Numbered from the stretch's first letter, positions 23,682 to 36,545 are shown. The stretch: 64,000 bases of DNA from Semisulcospira habei (GCA_036245525.1 BTPG01000005.1:210329503-210393502), one strand, 5' to 3'. Translations and numbers: made by a program. The notes: a model not told the origin generated them from the sequence alone.

Positions 23682-24449
23682 GTAAACAAGAGAATCTCCG
23701 ATATTTCTGTACACACAAGCTTAAAACATGGCGAAATACTTTCTTAAAGGGGTGGCTAAGGGAGCCTCCGAGCATTTTGTAATTGAATGTCTCATTAAAG
23801 ACACAAACAACCGTTTACAGGGAGTCAGTTGACCCAGATTAGAGTCCGTACTTTTTGTCATATTTATATGAAATTTTGGATATTTTCGGCATCCTGTCTC
23901 GGAAGACAATGGAGTATGCGCTTGCTGGGTCAGTCACTGGAGTGACCTCTCCAGTGCGCAAGCCTGGGCGAAGTGTATGGAGATCCTGGGATGCCCAGTC
24001 GTCAAGATCCCCCTCTCGGCCTCGCTGATGTATCCAAAGGAATGCAAAGCAGTACGTTTGGCATCAGTTTGGCTGCAGGAGCTGCCAGAACAGTGCGTGA
24101 ATACAGGCAGCTGTCTGCCTTCGGGGCTCCACTCCTGATTTGAAGGGTTTACTCCCCCACATTTGGGCGTTGGATCCAACCTGATCTCCTCCGTCCTCTA
24201 GCCGTTGGCTGTCAGAAACAGCTCATCCGCCTAGTGGTGCAATGTGAACACCACCCCCTCACGTGGTTTAGCCCACCAGCTGAGGTGGTTTGCCAGGGTG
24301 TGGCGCTTGGAGCCAGCACGTGAGAGATTAAGGAGATGGATGAGGACCAGTGATGCCCGTCCGTCCTATGTAGGACGCAGCTGCCGAACAGCAAAGGTAC
24401 TACCTCTATCCAGAGCCCCCTACACCCTAGCTATATATATATATATATA
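23682..24449. other. no gene recognised
   Basis: GC-balanced sequence with short frames on both strands (for example 24244-24456 +). It may belong to a repeated element but no motif is diagnostic. A short (TA)n lies at about 24432-24452. Confidence 0.35.
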
Positions 24450-25075
24450 TAGCTAGCTTAGAGAAGACATTGGATGAGTTCGTTAGCCAGCTTTGTAACC
24501 GTTCAACTTCTTTACTAAAAAAATAATTCTTTTTTAGAAAAAAATAAAATATTAAACAGTAAAAAATAAAAAAATTGACTTTTAGAGAAAGTCAGTGTCG
24601 GTGACGTACAAAAGGCAACTCAGTCACGACGCAGACATTGACATAATACTCTAAATATGATGTAATTCTCTCCAGCGCGCGCCGAAGTCTTTCTCTCTCT
24701 CACACAGACATGCGCGCATCTCCGAGGCATAGATCCTCATGCGCCCGGAGAGCGCATGAGGATCTATGTCTCTTGGAGATGTTTGGAGCGCGCGCGCACA
24801 TGCACGCACTAACACGCACACACACACATCGTCGCGCTTTCAGAAGAGCTTGCAGGTGACCCGATATAGCTAGTTTGGAGAAAGGCATTGGATGAGTTCG
24901 TTAGCCAGCTTTGTACTTTCAACTTATTCAGTAGAAATTAATTCTTTTTAGAAACAAATTAAAACAATGAAGAAAAAAAACAAAGAAGACTTTTGGAGAG
25001 AGCCAGACAGTGACATTGACGTAAAAGAAGCAATTCCGTCACCACGCAGACATTAACACAATACTCTAAATATGA
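24450..25075. repeat. direct duplication of about 200 bp
   Basis: The segment with CATTGGATGAGTTCGTTAGC through the CACGCAGACATT region occurs at about 24450-24660 and again at about 24865-25075. The copies flank a family-1 hairpin (24718-24781). Confidence 0.7.
24718..24781. repeat. family-1 hairpin
   Basis: Arms CATCTCCGAGGCATAGATCC and complement; the loop region has GCGCCCGGAGAGCGC instead of the usual CCCCGC core. Confidence 0.85.

Positions 25076-25081
<6 letters not shown>

Positions 25082-25137
<56 letters not shown>
25082..25137. repeat. (CT)n microsatellite at the 5' break of a LINE
   Basis: About 56 bases of CT run straight into the LINE reading frame. Confidence 0.97.
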
Positions 25138-25138
<1 letters not shown>

Positions 25139-25139
25139 A

Positions 25140-26975
25140 AGGCAAAGAAACCATGTTAAACATTTAGTGAGGAAAGCTCAAAGGTCACTTTTTCACCGTC
25201 TTATGAACGGAAAGAAAGATGTCGTATCTGTGTGGCGAGCGATCAATGCTTTTACGAGGTCCAAAAATACCGCACAATGTACACAGTTATCAGCTGATAT
25301 CTTGAATCAGCATTTCCTCTCGGCTGCCAGTACGTTGCTAAAAAATACATATTCTGGTCAGTCTTCAGCTGTGTCCGAAAAGCTAAAGACGTTTTGTGCA
25401 GAACGGCTGGACCCTGATACGTCATTCAGCATTCCGCTGTTAACGATATACGACGTGGGAAAATTCATCTCGTACTTAAAGAACAAACGTACGTCTGGCC
25501 ATGATGGTATTAGTAGCTCAGTTCTGAAAATGGCCTTACCGTATATTGTAGATACCTTGACATATATATACAACCTTTGCATAAAGCAGGGGATATTTCC
25601 ATCTTCTCTAAAAATAGCCAAAGTGATCCCACTACCTAAAACGAAAGACCTTGCCGACCCTAACAAGTTCAGGCCCATTTCGCTACTGTCAACACTGTCG
25701 AAACCGATAGAAAGACACATTCACACACACTTGCAACATTTTCTAGAAAAACACAAACTCATACATCCATTACAATCTGGCTTTCGGCGGAAACACTCCT
25801 GTCACACAGCATTGGTACACCTTGTTGACAGATGGCTTACTGCCATAAACAGCAGTCAAATGACTGGAGCAGTATTTTTGGACCTTTCAAAAGCATTTGA
25901 CCTCGTCAATCATGAAACTTTAGTTCAAAAACTTAATGTCTATCAACTAAGCGCAGACACACTTGCCTTCCTTACGTCATATCTGCATGGGCGTACGCAG
26001 TATGTCTACGTGAATGGGAAAAACTCACCTGAAGGGGTGATAGAGCACGGAGTACCACAGGGATCGATTCTTGGTCCATTATTGTTCTCTGTCTTTATAA
26101 ACGACCTTCCATTACATATATCTGACTCCAGTGTAACTTGCAGTCTTTTTGCAGACGATGGAACACTGGACGTTTCGTCATCAGACGTAACATGTATGGT
26201 GAAGATTCTCCAAGACAGTTTAAATGAGATATCTGAATGGTGCAGACATAACGCCATGATACCTAATCCCACTAAAACCAAATGCATGCTGATTACCACA
26301 CGGCAAAAGCATCAGTTGAACCCCCCTCCCCTTCAACTAACACTTAACGGCCAGCCTGTGGAGCAAGTCAGAGAACATCGCGTGCTTGGAATCAACTTAG
26401 ACGACAAGTTGTGCTGGCAAGGCCACATTACTAAACTGTGTAAAATAGTATCTAAAAATGTATTCCTCCTGTCGAAATTGAGACATTTTGCTGATGAGCC
26501 AACAAGGAAACTCTTCTACTATGCCCATATTCAGTCACATTTGGATTATGCCTCATCTATTTGGGACGGTAGTAGCGATGCTAATTTAAAAAGTCTGAAC
26601 TCGCTCCACAGAAGAGCCATTAAACTTATTGTTGACAGACCCTCAGAAGTCATTAATACTGACAATAAGTTCAAGCTGTTAGACATTTTGCCACTTGAAA
26701 AACAGTTTAAGTATAATAAGTTGGTGCTCATGCGCAAAATCACCCTATCAGAAACACCAGCCTATCTCAATAGTTTGTTCCACTTTGCTCATACGAGGTC
26801 CAGTCGAACACCAGGGAACAATCTTGTTGTACCGATGCCTCGACTGGACATTTATAGGTCGTCGTTGTCCTATTCTGGTGCAAAGTTATGGAACTCCATT
26901 CCTGCGGATGTTAGAGCCGCGCCATCACTTAAAACTTACAAGACCAAGCTGCTCAAACATCTAGACAAAACTTAA
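25140..26975 (+). CDS. non-LTR retrotransposon reverse transcriptase, intact C-terminal ORF
   Basis: A 602-codon frame (ATG at 25167, TAA at 26973-26975) encodes a reverse transcriptase of the CR1/jockey-like group. Motifs in order: GHDGISSSVLKMALP (about residue 110), KVIPLPK and FRPISLLSTLSK (about 155-185), SGFRRKHSCHTALVHL (about 208), VFLDLSKAFDLVNH (about 240), GVPQGSILGPLLF (about 297) and the catalytic FADDGT (about 330), then the thumb and C-terminal part. The frame stays open upstream to the CT microsatellite at 25137, so the start chosen is only the first ATG; the APE endonuclease and ORF1 are missing. Lack of stops suggests a fairly recent but 5'-truncated insertion. A related C-terminal fragment is at 46570-46882. 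Confidence 0.92.
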   Translation, partial: RQRNHVKHLVRKAQRSLFHRLMNGKKDVVSVWRAINAFTRSKNTAQCTQLSADILNQHFLSAASTLLKNTYSGQSSAVSEKLKTFCAERLDPDTSFSIPLLTIYDVGKFISYLKNKRTSGHDGISSSVLKMALPYIVDTLTYIYNLCIKQGIFPSSLKIAKVIPLPKTKDLADPNKFRPISLLSTLSKPIERHIHTHLQHFLEKHKLIHPLQSGFRRKHSCHTALVHLVDRWLTAINSSQMTGAVFLDLSKAFDLVNHETLVQKLNVYQLSADTLAFLTSYLHGRTQYVYVNGKNSPEGVIEHGVPQGSILGPLLFSVFINDLPLHISDSSVTCSLFADDGTLDVSSSDVTCMVKILQDSLNEISEWCRHNAMIPNPTKTKCMLITTRQKHQLNPPPLQLTLNGQPVEQVREHRVLGINLDDKLCWQGHITKLCKIVSKNVFLLSKLRHFADEPTRKLFYYAHIQSHLDYASSIWDGSSDANLKSLNSLHRRAIKLIVDRPSEVINTDNKFKLLDILPLEKQFKYNKLVLMRKITLSETPAYLNSLFHFAHTRSSRTPGNNLVVPMPRLDIYRSSLSYSGAKLWNSIPADVRAAPSLKTYKTKLLKHLDKT

Positions 26976-27995
<1,020 letters not shown>

Positions 27996-28004
27996 ACGTG
28001 CGCT

Positions 28005-28071
28005 CATCTCCAGGAGGCATAGATCGTCCTGCGCCCTTGGGGTACATGAGGATCTATGCCTCTTGGAGATG
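28005..28071. repeat. family-1 hairpin
   Basis: Arms CATCTCCAGGAGGCATAGAT and complement, with a diverged loop; closest to the copy at 24718 by sharing the CATCTCC flank. Confidence 0.85.
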
Positions 28072-28089
28072 TCAGAGGTTTGGACCTCA

Positions 28090-28177
28090 GTGCCCGCCTA
28101 TGACATAATGGACATGCTATTAAATTCGCCCTACCGCGACCCATCCTAAAAAGTCCTTTCTATAAATAGAAGGGACT
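28090..28177. repeat. 88-bp inverted repeat, right arm
   Basis: Partner of 23400-23488. Confidence 0.8.
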
Positions 28178-28328
28178 TAAAAAAAACAACAAAGGAAATA
28201 AATTTAAAATAAAGAGTATAATAAATTTAATCCACACAGAGTATAATACATTTAATCCATTGCCCCAAAATATTTAAACATAAATTAAGGGTTGCTTCAA
28301 AAATACGAACTCAGAAAAGTTTCAATTA

Positions 28329-28902
28329 AATATTTGAGCTCAGAAACGGTCCAGTTATGTTCTCTTTGAATGTCAACTGATTATCATGGTCCGCTCATAG
28401 CGTAATGTCGTCCATTAAATAGCATCCGGGATGACTGAAACATCATGGGACGAAATGTGATTGGGACGAACTGTGTGGGCGAATGCGCGTAGGATGAAGA
28501 TAGGCATAGATCAAGAGGCTCAAAGAACAAGCCCTTCGAAGCTTTCTAACGCTAAATAAACAACTTTTACGGCACCTACAACCTCAAATATATGAATAGT
28601 ATTACTTTAAGTACTCAATAATATGTGTTTATGTGGTAATTTTGGCTCAGGAGAGGTTATTCCGACTGGTTTCGGACAGCGCGATCGTGTACCAAGGGAA
28701 GTAATCGACGTGTCAACGGTTGTGGAAAACGGCTTACTAGTACAACTAAATCAACTTTAATATAAACCAAACTTCTAACACACGATTATTTTGAGTTTAG
28801 GTACGCAATAATAGTTATAGATATGGTTATTTTAGCTTAGGACAGGTTATTCCGGGTTATTCCGGGTTATTCCGAGTTATTCCGGGTTTTAGTAGGACCC
28901 CG
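28329..28902 (-). repeat. dispersed 560-bp repeat A, copy 2
   Basis: Reverse complement of 8359-8917 with few differences; it ends in four direct GGTTATTCCG subrepeats and TTTTAGTAGGACCCC. Confidence 0.8.
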
Positions 28903-29281
28903 AAGTCAAGACAAGATAACTCAGGTGGTAGGAACAAGACATTGGCACAGGCACCGGATCATCGTTGCGAAATGGACCACCACTATATATGGGTAATAGG
29001 AAATAGCACCAAGGTGCTCTTGTCTACTACCCGTGCTATAGTGGCAGTCGATTCCACCACGATCATCATGTGCCTGTGAGATGGGTCAGCGCAGCGCGGG
29101 CACTTGGCTTTACTGGCGGTCATCTTTTGAGGACTGGAACCAACCCAAGACTGCTTATAGCACACGGAATGCAGGCCAAGTGGCAACTGCAAAGCGTGTA
29201 CTGGCAAAGCAGAGGGGGAAAAAAAAAAAAAAAGAAAGAAACACCCTTAGAAAGTACAAGCACAGTGTACAACACAGATTA
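28903..29281. other. no gene seen
   Basis: Short frames only; half copy of family 5 near 29225-29260. Confidence 0.4.
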
Positions 29282-29388
29282 TTAACCATTCACTGCCGGA
29301 GCAAAGCGAATGCTGCCCATCTGCAAGAGACATAAACCCTCATGAGCCCCCGCAGTCGCGGGGGCTCATGAGGATTTATGTCTCTTGT
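29282..29388. repeat. family-1 element: TTAA end and hairpin
   Basis: TTAACCATTCACTGCCGG at 29282 is the expected left end; the hairpin is at 29322-29388 with CATGAGCCCCCGC arms. The right end probably lies near 29490 (CACTGGCAGCC) but its TTAA is not intact. Confidence 0.75.
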
Positions 29389-30460
29389 TAGTCCTATGTT
29401 TTGGTCCCTTTCAATCTGTGTTTTTGTAAGCGTGTCGGTCAGTGTGTAGTGGTTTCGGGCGCGAAATCCGCGATCACTGGCAGCCAAGGAGGTAAACTGT
29501 GTTATGCTTGTCGTTTCTAAACGTGTTTTTCTTTATTTTGCTGGGTATTTCTTACGACAGATGTTTTGCTTGCTAGCATTTTTTTTGTTGTTGTTAAATC
29601 CAAAGAATGAGTAAAATTCGTGCATTCCTTTGGCTTATTCTCGCATTCCTTTTCCTCTCTTTTGCCGATCCGCTACTGCCTGATGGCGCCAGGCTATGCA
29701 CGCAGCATCAAAGATAGGGACACTGATTAATAAACACTGATTTCATTTTAAACGATATACCTTTAATTAATTTAGACTTCTTAGATTAATAGGCGTGTGT
29801 GTTGTGTCAGTGTGTGTGGGAAATAAGCGCGGGTGTGTGAATGGGTACGCATTGGGTTGTGAGATTAGTTGTTCAGTTTTAAAGTTTTGACAGTGTGTGT
29901 AGAGCATTGAATTTTGTGATAGAATCGACTGAGATGTTTGTAACTGTAACGACACCAACACACATTCCTATGCTTTATGTCTTAAGGCAAATGGCAATAA
30001 ACAGTATTATTATTATTATTATTTTATTATAAATAAAATAAAATAAGATAAAGCAACAACAGCACAGGATTTTACGAAGTTAAGAGCACATTTTCTCTGC
30101 TCGAATGTTTTCGTGACTCATTGCCATTGAAAACCCCGAAAATCGTCCGGTTACCGGATGTAGATGGGGAAACGGCATGAGTGCAGTTGAGTGGCACGTG
30201 TAGTGTGCTATGTTCCCGACGACGATAACCACCCTTACCCATCCCCCCCCCCCCCCCCCCCGTCCACTTTGACATATTTTTACCCGAGCACTAATTCAGT
30301 GTTCAGTTTTGTGGCGCGACAATATTGTGTTTGTATCTAACCGGTAAGTGCGCTAACTGATCTTCACATCTGTAATCTGTAGTTTAGATGTAGCAATGGC
30401 AAGTTTGAAACTTGGTTGTAACCAAATGCTTTTACCGTTGTTTTCTCCTGAAAAAGAGAA
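29389..30460. other. no gene; LINE 3' end with (TTA)n tail near 29940-30030
   Basis: The sequence CAAATGGCAATAAACAG followed by TTA repeats looks like another retroposon 3' terminus. A poly-C run lies at about 30242-30260. Confidence 0.45.
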
Positions 30461-30632
30461 AAAACAGAGCTGTCGTAACTCAGAACTCTGACCAGACCTT
30501 CCCCTGCAGCCACTGCGGCCGAACCTGCCTGTCCCGGATTGGCCTCCGCAGCCTTTACGAAAATGCCTGCAGAAGACGTGTGCAAACCTTATAGAATCTT
30601 CGTTCGCGAAGCCAAGCCAAGAGAATATTCTG
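30460..30632 (+). mobile_element. 3' end of the C2H2-tailed LINE family
   Basis: Encodes the tail FPCSHCGRTCLSRIGL of the family zinc finger and ends at the family terminus GAAGCCAAGCCAAGAG. A 4-base insertion or shift after the finger breaks the frame. Severely 5'-truncated. Confidence 0.8.
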
Positions 30633-30835
30633 CATCCTTAGAGACAAGTTTTGCACCACCCTTCAAAACCTTATCTATTTTCGTAGATACAGTGCCTGTT
30701 TCCGTAAACACAAGTTTCATATTCAATTATTCAGGGAGCTGTTTTCCCTAAAACTTTCTTACATTTACTTAACCCCTTCACCGTCTGCGTGAAATCTGTT
30801 AATTCCGGGCCAAGCCTCCCAGACGTCCAAGAAGC

Positions 30836-32563
30836 ATGGATACAGAGTGGAGTGAGCAGGAGGCGTGGATCATCATGATGAACATGGATACAGAGTGGAG
30901 TGAGCAGGAGGCGTGGATCATCATGATGAACATGGATACAGAGTGGAGTGAGCAGGAGGCGTGGATCATCATGATGAACATGGATACAGAGTGGAGTGAG
31001 CAGGAGGCGTGGATCATCATGATGAACATGGATACAGAGTGGAGTGAGCAGGAGGCGTGGATCATCATGATGAACATGGATACAGAGTGGAGTGAGCAGG
31101 AGGCGTGGATCATCATGATGAACATGGATACAGAGTGGAGTGAGCAGGAGGCGTGGATCATCATGATGAACATGGATACAGAGTGGAGTGAGCAGGAGGC
31201 GTGGATCATCATGATGAACATGGATACAGAGTGGAGTGAGCAGGAGGCGTGGATCATCATGATGAACATGGATACAGAGTGGAGTGAGCAGGAGGCGTGG
31301 ATCATCATGATGAACATGGATACAGAGTGGAGTGAGCAGGAGGCGTGGATCATCATGATGAACATGGATACAGAGTGGAGTGAGCAGGAGGCGTGGATCA
31401 TCATGATGAACATGGATACAGAGTGGAGTGAGCAGGAGGCGTGGATCATCATGATGAACATGGATACAGAGTGGAGTGAGCAGGAGGCGTGGATCATCAT
31501 GATGAACATGGATACAGAGTGGAGTGAGCAGGAGGCGTGGATCATCATGATGAACATGGATACAGAGTGGAGTGAGCAGGAGGCGTGGATCATCATGATG
31601 AACATGGATACAGAGTGGAGTGAGCAGGAGGCGTGGATCATCATGATGAACATGGATACAGAGTGGAGTGAGCAGGAGGCGTGGATCATCATGATGAACA
31701 TGGATACAGAGTGGAGTGAGCAGGAGGCGTGGATCATCATGATGAACATGGATACAGAGTGGAGTGAGCAGGAGGCGTGGATCATCATGATGAACATGGA
31801 TACAGAGTGGAGTGAGCAGGAGGCGTGGATCATCTTGATGAACATGGATACAGAGTGGAGTGAGCAGGAGGCGTGGATCATCATGATGAACATGGATACA
31901 GAGTGGAGTGAGCAGGAGGCGTGGATCATCATGATGAACATGGATACAGAGTGGAGTGAGCAGGAGGCGTGGATCATCATGATGAACATGGATACAGAGT
32001 GGAGTGAGCAGGAGGCGTGGATCATCATGATGAACATGGATACAGAGTGGAGTGAGCAGGAGGCGTGGATCATCATGATGAACATGGATACAGAGTGGAG
32101 TGAGCAGGAGGCGTGGATCATCATGATGAACATGGATACAGAGTGGAGTGAGCAGGAGGCGTGGATCATCATGATGAACATGGATACAGAGTGGAGTGAG
32201 CAGGAGGCGTGGATCATCATGATGAACATGGATACAGAGTGGAGTGAGCAGGAGGCGTGGATCATCATGATGAACATGGATACAGAGTGGAGTGAGCAGG
32301 AGGCGTGGATCATCATGATGAACATGGATACAGAGTGGAGTGAGCAGGAGGCGTGGATCATCATGATGAACATGGATACAGAGTGGAGTGAGCAGGAGGC
32401 GTGGATCATCATGATGAACATGGATACAGAGTGGAGTGAGCAGGAGGCGTGGATCATCATGATGAACATGGATACAGAGTGGAGTGAGCAGGAGACGTGG
32501 ATCATCATGATGAACATGGATACAGAGTGGAGTGAGCAAAAGACGTGGATCATCATGATGAAC
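30836..32563. repeat. 48-bp minisatellite, 36 complete units
   Basis: Units begin with CATGGATACAGAGTGGAG; they are almost identical, with one ATCATG to ATCTTG change near 31836 and several changes only in the last two units. The next, partial unit (from 32564) merges into the hairpin flank ATGGATACACACTGGTGTCA. The unit is therefore a derived copy of that flank plus one hairpin arm. Because 48 is divisible by three, three long spurious frames are open on both strands. Confidence 0.97.
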
Positions 32564-32583
32564 ATGGATACACACTGGTGTCA

Positions 32584-32650
32584 ACAAGAGGCATAGATTC
32601 TCATAAGCCCCCGCAAACTCCGGGGGCTCATGAGGATCTATGTGTCTTGC
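32584..32650. repeat. family-1 hairpin at the array border
   Basis: CAAGAGGCATAGATTCTCAT arm, CCCCCGC-AAACTCC-GGGGG apex, complementary arm ending in CTTGCAG. Confidence 0.9.
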
Positions 32651-32959
32651 AGTTGGATGATGACCACTATGTTTCGGCCATGAGTGGGTTAAATCATGAT
32701 GACTTTCTTCCGTGTGAACAATGAACAATGAACAAGTTTCCCAACGAGATCAAGTGGGTACCAGCCAACACACTCTGGTTGTCTCCATCTATTCACTACC
32801 ACTGGTCAGCAATAGCTAATCGAGGGAGACAACAAGTGTGGCCGACCCATTGTCGTGTGTATCGTACTATTTTCGTTCACTGTGAAAGCGCGGGGGTAGA
32901 CGTGAGCGAATTTATAGAAAAGCTTCACAGGCAGCTCACTTTTAACGACGTCCAGTGAT

Positions 32960-33067
32960 TTAACCTGTTCACTGTCGAGAAAAGTGAACCCCACCCAACT
33001 ACAAGAGGTATTGATCCTCATGAGCCCCCCGCAATTGTGGGGGCTCACCAGGATCTATGTCTCTCGC
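32960..33067. repeat. family-1 element, left end and hairpin
   Basis: TTAACCTGTTCACTGTCGAG at 32960 then hairpin 33001-33067. The right end is not identifiable. Confidence 0.8.
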
Positions 33068-33868
33068 TGACTGTAACGCACGCAGACTTACCCCAATCGC
33101 ACGTACAGACTCTCGCACAACAGACGCATACACCCACTCAGTCGGGCGCATTCACGCGGTAAAACTCAACACACTAGCTTCCTTTCTTCTACGGGCATTT
33201 ATGTAAACAAAACAACAAAAACACTCAAAACAAAACACCCCACCCCTTCTCACTACCAGCACCTCAACACAGCATACACATACACAATGTACACGCCAGG
33301 CTAGATAATTGTCTCTCACAATCCAACCTGTTTTACTGGTGTTCTCGCTTGGTAACGTTCTGTCCTTTCACGTCTAGGCGTGACATTCTTTATTCGCACG
33401 CTTCCGAGTCGTCCCGTTTCTCGTACCATGGGCGTCCTCTGGACGTGCTCCGTAGCGTAGTCCCTGCTGACCCGGGTGTCTCGGCACCGGTCGCTCACTC
33501 CCTGAGTGAAGAGATGACCTCACAGTAAGTCCCTCGGCGGTAGCCTCTGTTGACTCCGCTCCCGACAAGCACTCTGAATAGTAAAGTCCTAATCATAACA
33601 CTTGCTAAACACAAACATATTGGATAATATGAGATACATTACGTAACCTGGCTGATACAAATAACTCTCACACGTTCATTCACAAACACACGTGCTTCAT
33701 AACCCGAACTACTTTCGTAACACCCCATAACTCTGTCACTACATTGAAACAGACTATAACCTAACACTCTCGCCATACATTATCCCATGCACTGGAAAAG
33801 ACTATACTTAACCACGTACTACCTTCATAACGACATAGGCATACACACGTCACATTCCTTAGTTATCC
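33068..33868. other. no gene seen
   Basis: C/A-rich, low G on the + strand, with short frames lacking recognised domains. Confidence 0.4.
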
Positions 33869-33881
33869 ATCTCGGTAAATA

Positions 33882-35598
33882 TTCTCTCTTGGCTTGACTT
33901 CGCGAACGAAGATTTTATAGGAGTTGCCCACGACGTCTGCAGGCTTGTTCGTGGCTGCGGAGGCCAATCCGGGACAGGCAGGTTCGACTGCAGTGGTTGC
34001 AGGGGAAGGTATGGCCAGGGTTCTGAGTTGCGGCATCTCTGTTTTTTCTCCTGAGCCGCTTGTCCTTAAGGCTAGCTCTGTGAGAGTCCTCAAAGGAGAC
34101 AGCTGCCTTGTAAATGGTGGAGCGCCAGGTGTCACGGTCCACAGCAAGCGAAGACCACTGGTGGTGGTCGATTTGGCAGGCACTAAATGACTTCTTGAGA
34201 CAGTCTTTGTATCTTCTTTGGTGCCCCTCTGTCACGGTGTCCAGTAGCAAGCTCGCCTAACAGGGTGATCTTTGGTAGGCGATGATCCTCCATCCTGAAG
34301 ACATGCCCCGCCCAGCGGAGCTGTGTCCGCAACAGCAAAGCCTCGATGCTCACAGTTTCAGCCTGTTCAAGGACCTCGACGTTGGTGACATAGTCACTCC
34401 AGTGAATGCCCAGGATGGTACGCAGGCAGCGCTGGTGGAAGCGTTCGAGGAGTCGTAGTTGGCTGCGGTACAGGGCCCAGGACTCGGAACCATACAGCAG
34501 GGTGGTGAGGACCACAGCTCTGTACACGCTGATCTTGGTGCCTGTTTTCAGCTGTTGATTGTGCCACACCCGCTTGAAAAAAAGTCGCCCGAAAGCGCTG
34601 TTCGCTTTTGCCAGCCTGCTGTCAAGCTCCTTGTCCAGCTTGGCGTCTGACGTGATAATGCAGCCAAGGTAAGTAAACTGGTGCACTGACTTTAGTTCAG
34701 ACTCGCCAATGGTGATGTGAGGAGGGCGATACACTGTCTTGAGTGCCGGCTGATGGAGGACCTCTGTCTTTTTCAGACTGACCTCGAGTCCAAAGAGCTG
34801 AGCAGCGTCTGCGAAGCAGGACGTGATGCGCTGCAGGGCTCTCTCTCTGTGTGTGCAACGAGGGCAGCGTCATCAGCAAAAAGCAGCTCACGAATCAGTT
34901 GGTCTAGGGTTTTCGTGTGGGCCTGCAGTCGTCTGAGGTTGAACAGGCTGCCATCGGGACGATACCTGATGTCCACTGCATCGTCATCATCGAGGTCTAC
35001 TGTGGCCTGCTTCAACATCATGTTAAAAAGGATGGTGAAGAGGGTCGGTGCCAGCACGCAGCCCTGCTTTACGCCGTTGAGAATAGGGAATGGTTCTGAG
35101 AGGTCATTGTTGAGTCTGACCTGGCCTTGCTGGTCCTCGTGTAGCTGGACAATCATGCTGAGGAACTTTGGGGGACAGCCAAGTCGCTCCAGGATCTGCC
35201 ACATGCCTTGCCTGCTCACAGTGTCGAACGCTTTTGTTAGGTCGACAAACGTTACGTACAGCCCTTTGTTCTGCTCGCGGCACTTCTCCTGAAGCTGTCT
35301 CAGCACAAAGACCATATCGGTGGTGCTCCTGTTTGCTCTGAAGCCACTCTGGCCCTCTGGGAGGTGGTCTTCAGCGATGGCAGGTACCAGCCGATTCAGG
35401 AGCAGCCTTGCAAGAATTTTCCTAGCAATGGACAGCAGGGTAATTCCCCGATAGTTGGAACAGTCAGACTTCTCGCCTTTGTTCTTGTACAGGGGTGATA
35501 ACGACAGCATCACGGAGATCCTTTGGTAGTGTTCCTTCACTCCCAGCAGCAGAGAAAGAGGTCATGGAGCTTGTTGTGCAGTGCTGTGCCTCCATGTT
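33882..35598 (-). pseudogene. C2H2-tailed non-LTR retrotransposon, 5'-truncated, with TSD
   Basis: On the minus strand: fingers/palm with NYRGITLLSIARKILARLLL, FVDLTKAFDTVSR, GVKQGCVLAPTLF and the catalytic FADDAAL (about 35540 to 34860), then YLGCIITSDAKLDKELD, YGSESWALY and RWAGHVFRMEDHRLPK, and finally a C2H2 finger FPCNHCSRTCLSRIGLRSHE near 33950. At least two frameshifts (near 34780-34860 and 34190-34250) disable it. The insertion is bounded by a 13-bp TSD, ATCTCGGTAAATA (33869-33881 and 35599-35611). The same family supplies 3326-3424, 30460-30632, 36868-37868, 40709-41395 and 41473-43963. Confidence 0.92.
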
Positions 35599-35611
35599 AT
35601 CTCGGTAAATA

Positions 35612-36059
35612 ACCACACAGGAAAAACACCGGTTCCTCAACGAATTCCAAACCCACATAACTGAAACAAACCAGTCAACGCTACACAACCGAAATAACTC
35701 TGACTAACGCATACCATCTTTAACTTAGTAGCTGTTAATAATACATATAAAACATACCTGAATTCTAGGTTTCAGAGTCTTGGAATACGGGGTAGGGTAT
35801 CTCACACACGTCTGCCCTCACTGACAGTCAAGCCCCGTACTAACGATTTAGACCTCTGATAAACTGAGCTCACGCCTAAAACTCCCCGTGTAAACCGTTT
35901 CCCTATGCTTGCACGTGGCCTCGTGCCTCACGGAATATTTGTCACAAGACAAACCGCTGACAAAACCGTACCATACAGAACCCTCTGTGTGAACCCTATT
36001 GCGTGAGCATAGAGTTTCATCACACTGACACCAGTTTGAATCAATTTTTGTGTCCTAAA
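35612..36059. other. no gene seen
   Basis: No ORF or repeat supported. Confidence 0.4.
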
Positions 36060-36324
36060 TTAACTCCTTCTACCCCAGACACACCACAGCAAGATATGGA
36101 TCGACCATGATAGTTCAAGGGTGATGTCAGAATAGCTTGGCGCCTATGGGCGCCAAGCTATTCTGGCATCACCCTTGAACTATCATGGTCGATCTGTGTC
36201 CTGCACTGCAATGCAGTCTTCAGAGGACAACGGCAACATCTGGGGATTTCGGTGTTGCGGTAGAATGAGTCTTAACGAACATTGCAGAAACACAGTCTGC
36301 GTCGGCTGTAACTGAAAGGGTTAA
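36060..36324. mobile_element. family-2 TTAA element with 96-bp palindrome
   Basis: TTAACTCCTTCTACCCC at the left and AACTGAAAGGGTTAA at the right bound the element. Its core (36099-36194) is a palindrome with 46-base arms differing at one position around a TATG centre; arm core GATAGTTCAAGGGTGATG and AGAATAGCTTGGCGCC. No coding capacity. TTAA borders with a CCC/CTC start suggest mobilisation by a piggyBac-type transposase, which is not present in the window. Confidence 0.8.
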
Positions 36325-36498
36325 AACATCGTCAACCAGCAATGATAGGTTCGTGTTAATATTCATGGAACGGGTTGAGACAATGGTTTCTTTGGCTACA
36401 GTTTTCCCCCCTGTAATAACACGTTTTCTTTGTTAGTTGTTTATTTAATTTAACGCCAAAACGCGTCAGTCGTCCCAGGAACATGGATGGATAGAAGT

Positions 36499-36545
36499 GT
36501 CAGCAAGAGTTGCTGGGGCTCATGAGGATCTATGTCTCACTCAGC
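36499..36545. repeat. family-1 hairpin, partial
   Basis: Right arm GGGGCTCATGAGGATCTATG with a shortened left arm AGCAAGAG. Confidence 0.7.

Larger units (their letters stand above)
30769..32692 (-). mobile_element. family-1 TTAA element expanded by an internal 48-bp minisatellite
   Basis: The left end TTAACCCCTTCACCGTC (30769) and the right end GCCATGAGTGGGTTAA (to 32692) have the imperfect terminal inverted repeat and TTAA borders typical of piggyBac-like elements. Without the array the element would be about 200 bp, the size of the intact copy at 52876-53087. The array replaces the segment between the left flank and the hairpin. The strand is given relative to the copy at 53084-53731. Confidence 0.7.

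Noticed and set aside
30836..32563. CRISPR-like array
   Set aside because: Units are contiguous without unique spacers, and the genome is eukaryotic.
30731..32728. Long ORFs of 586-665 codons on both strands
   Set aside because: All are produced by a 48-bp tandem unit without stops in three frames; the repeat period divisible by three explains them.
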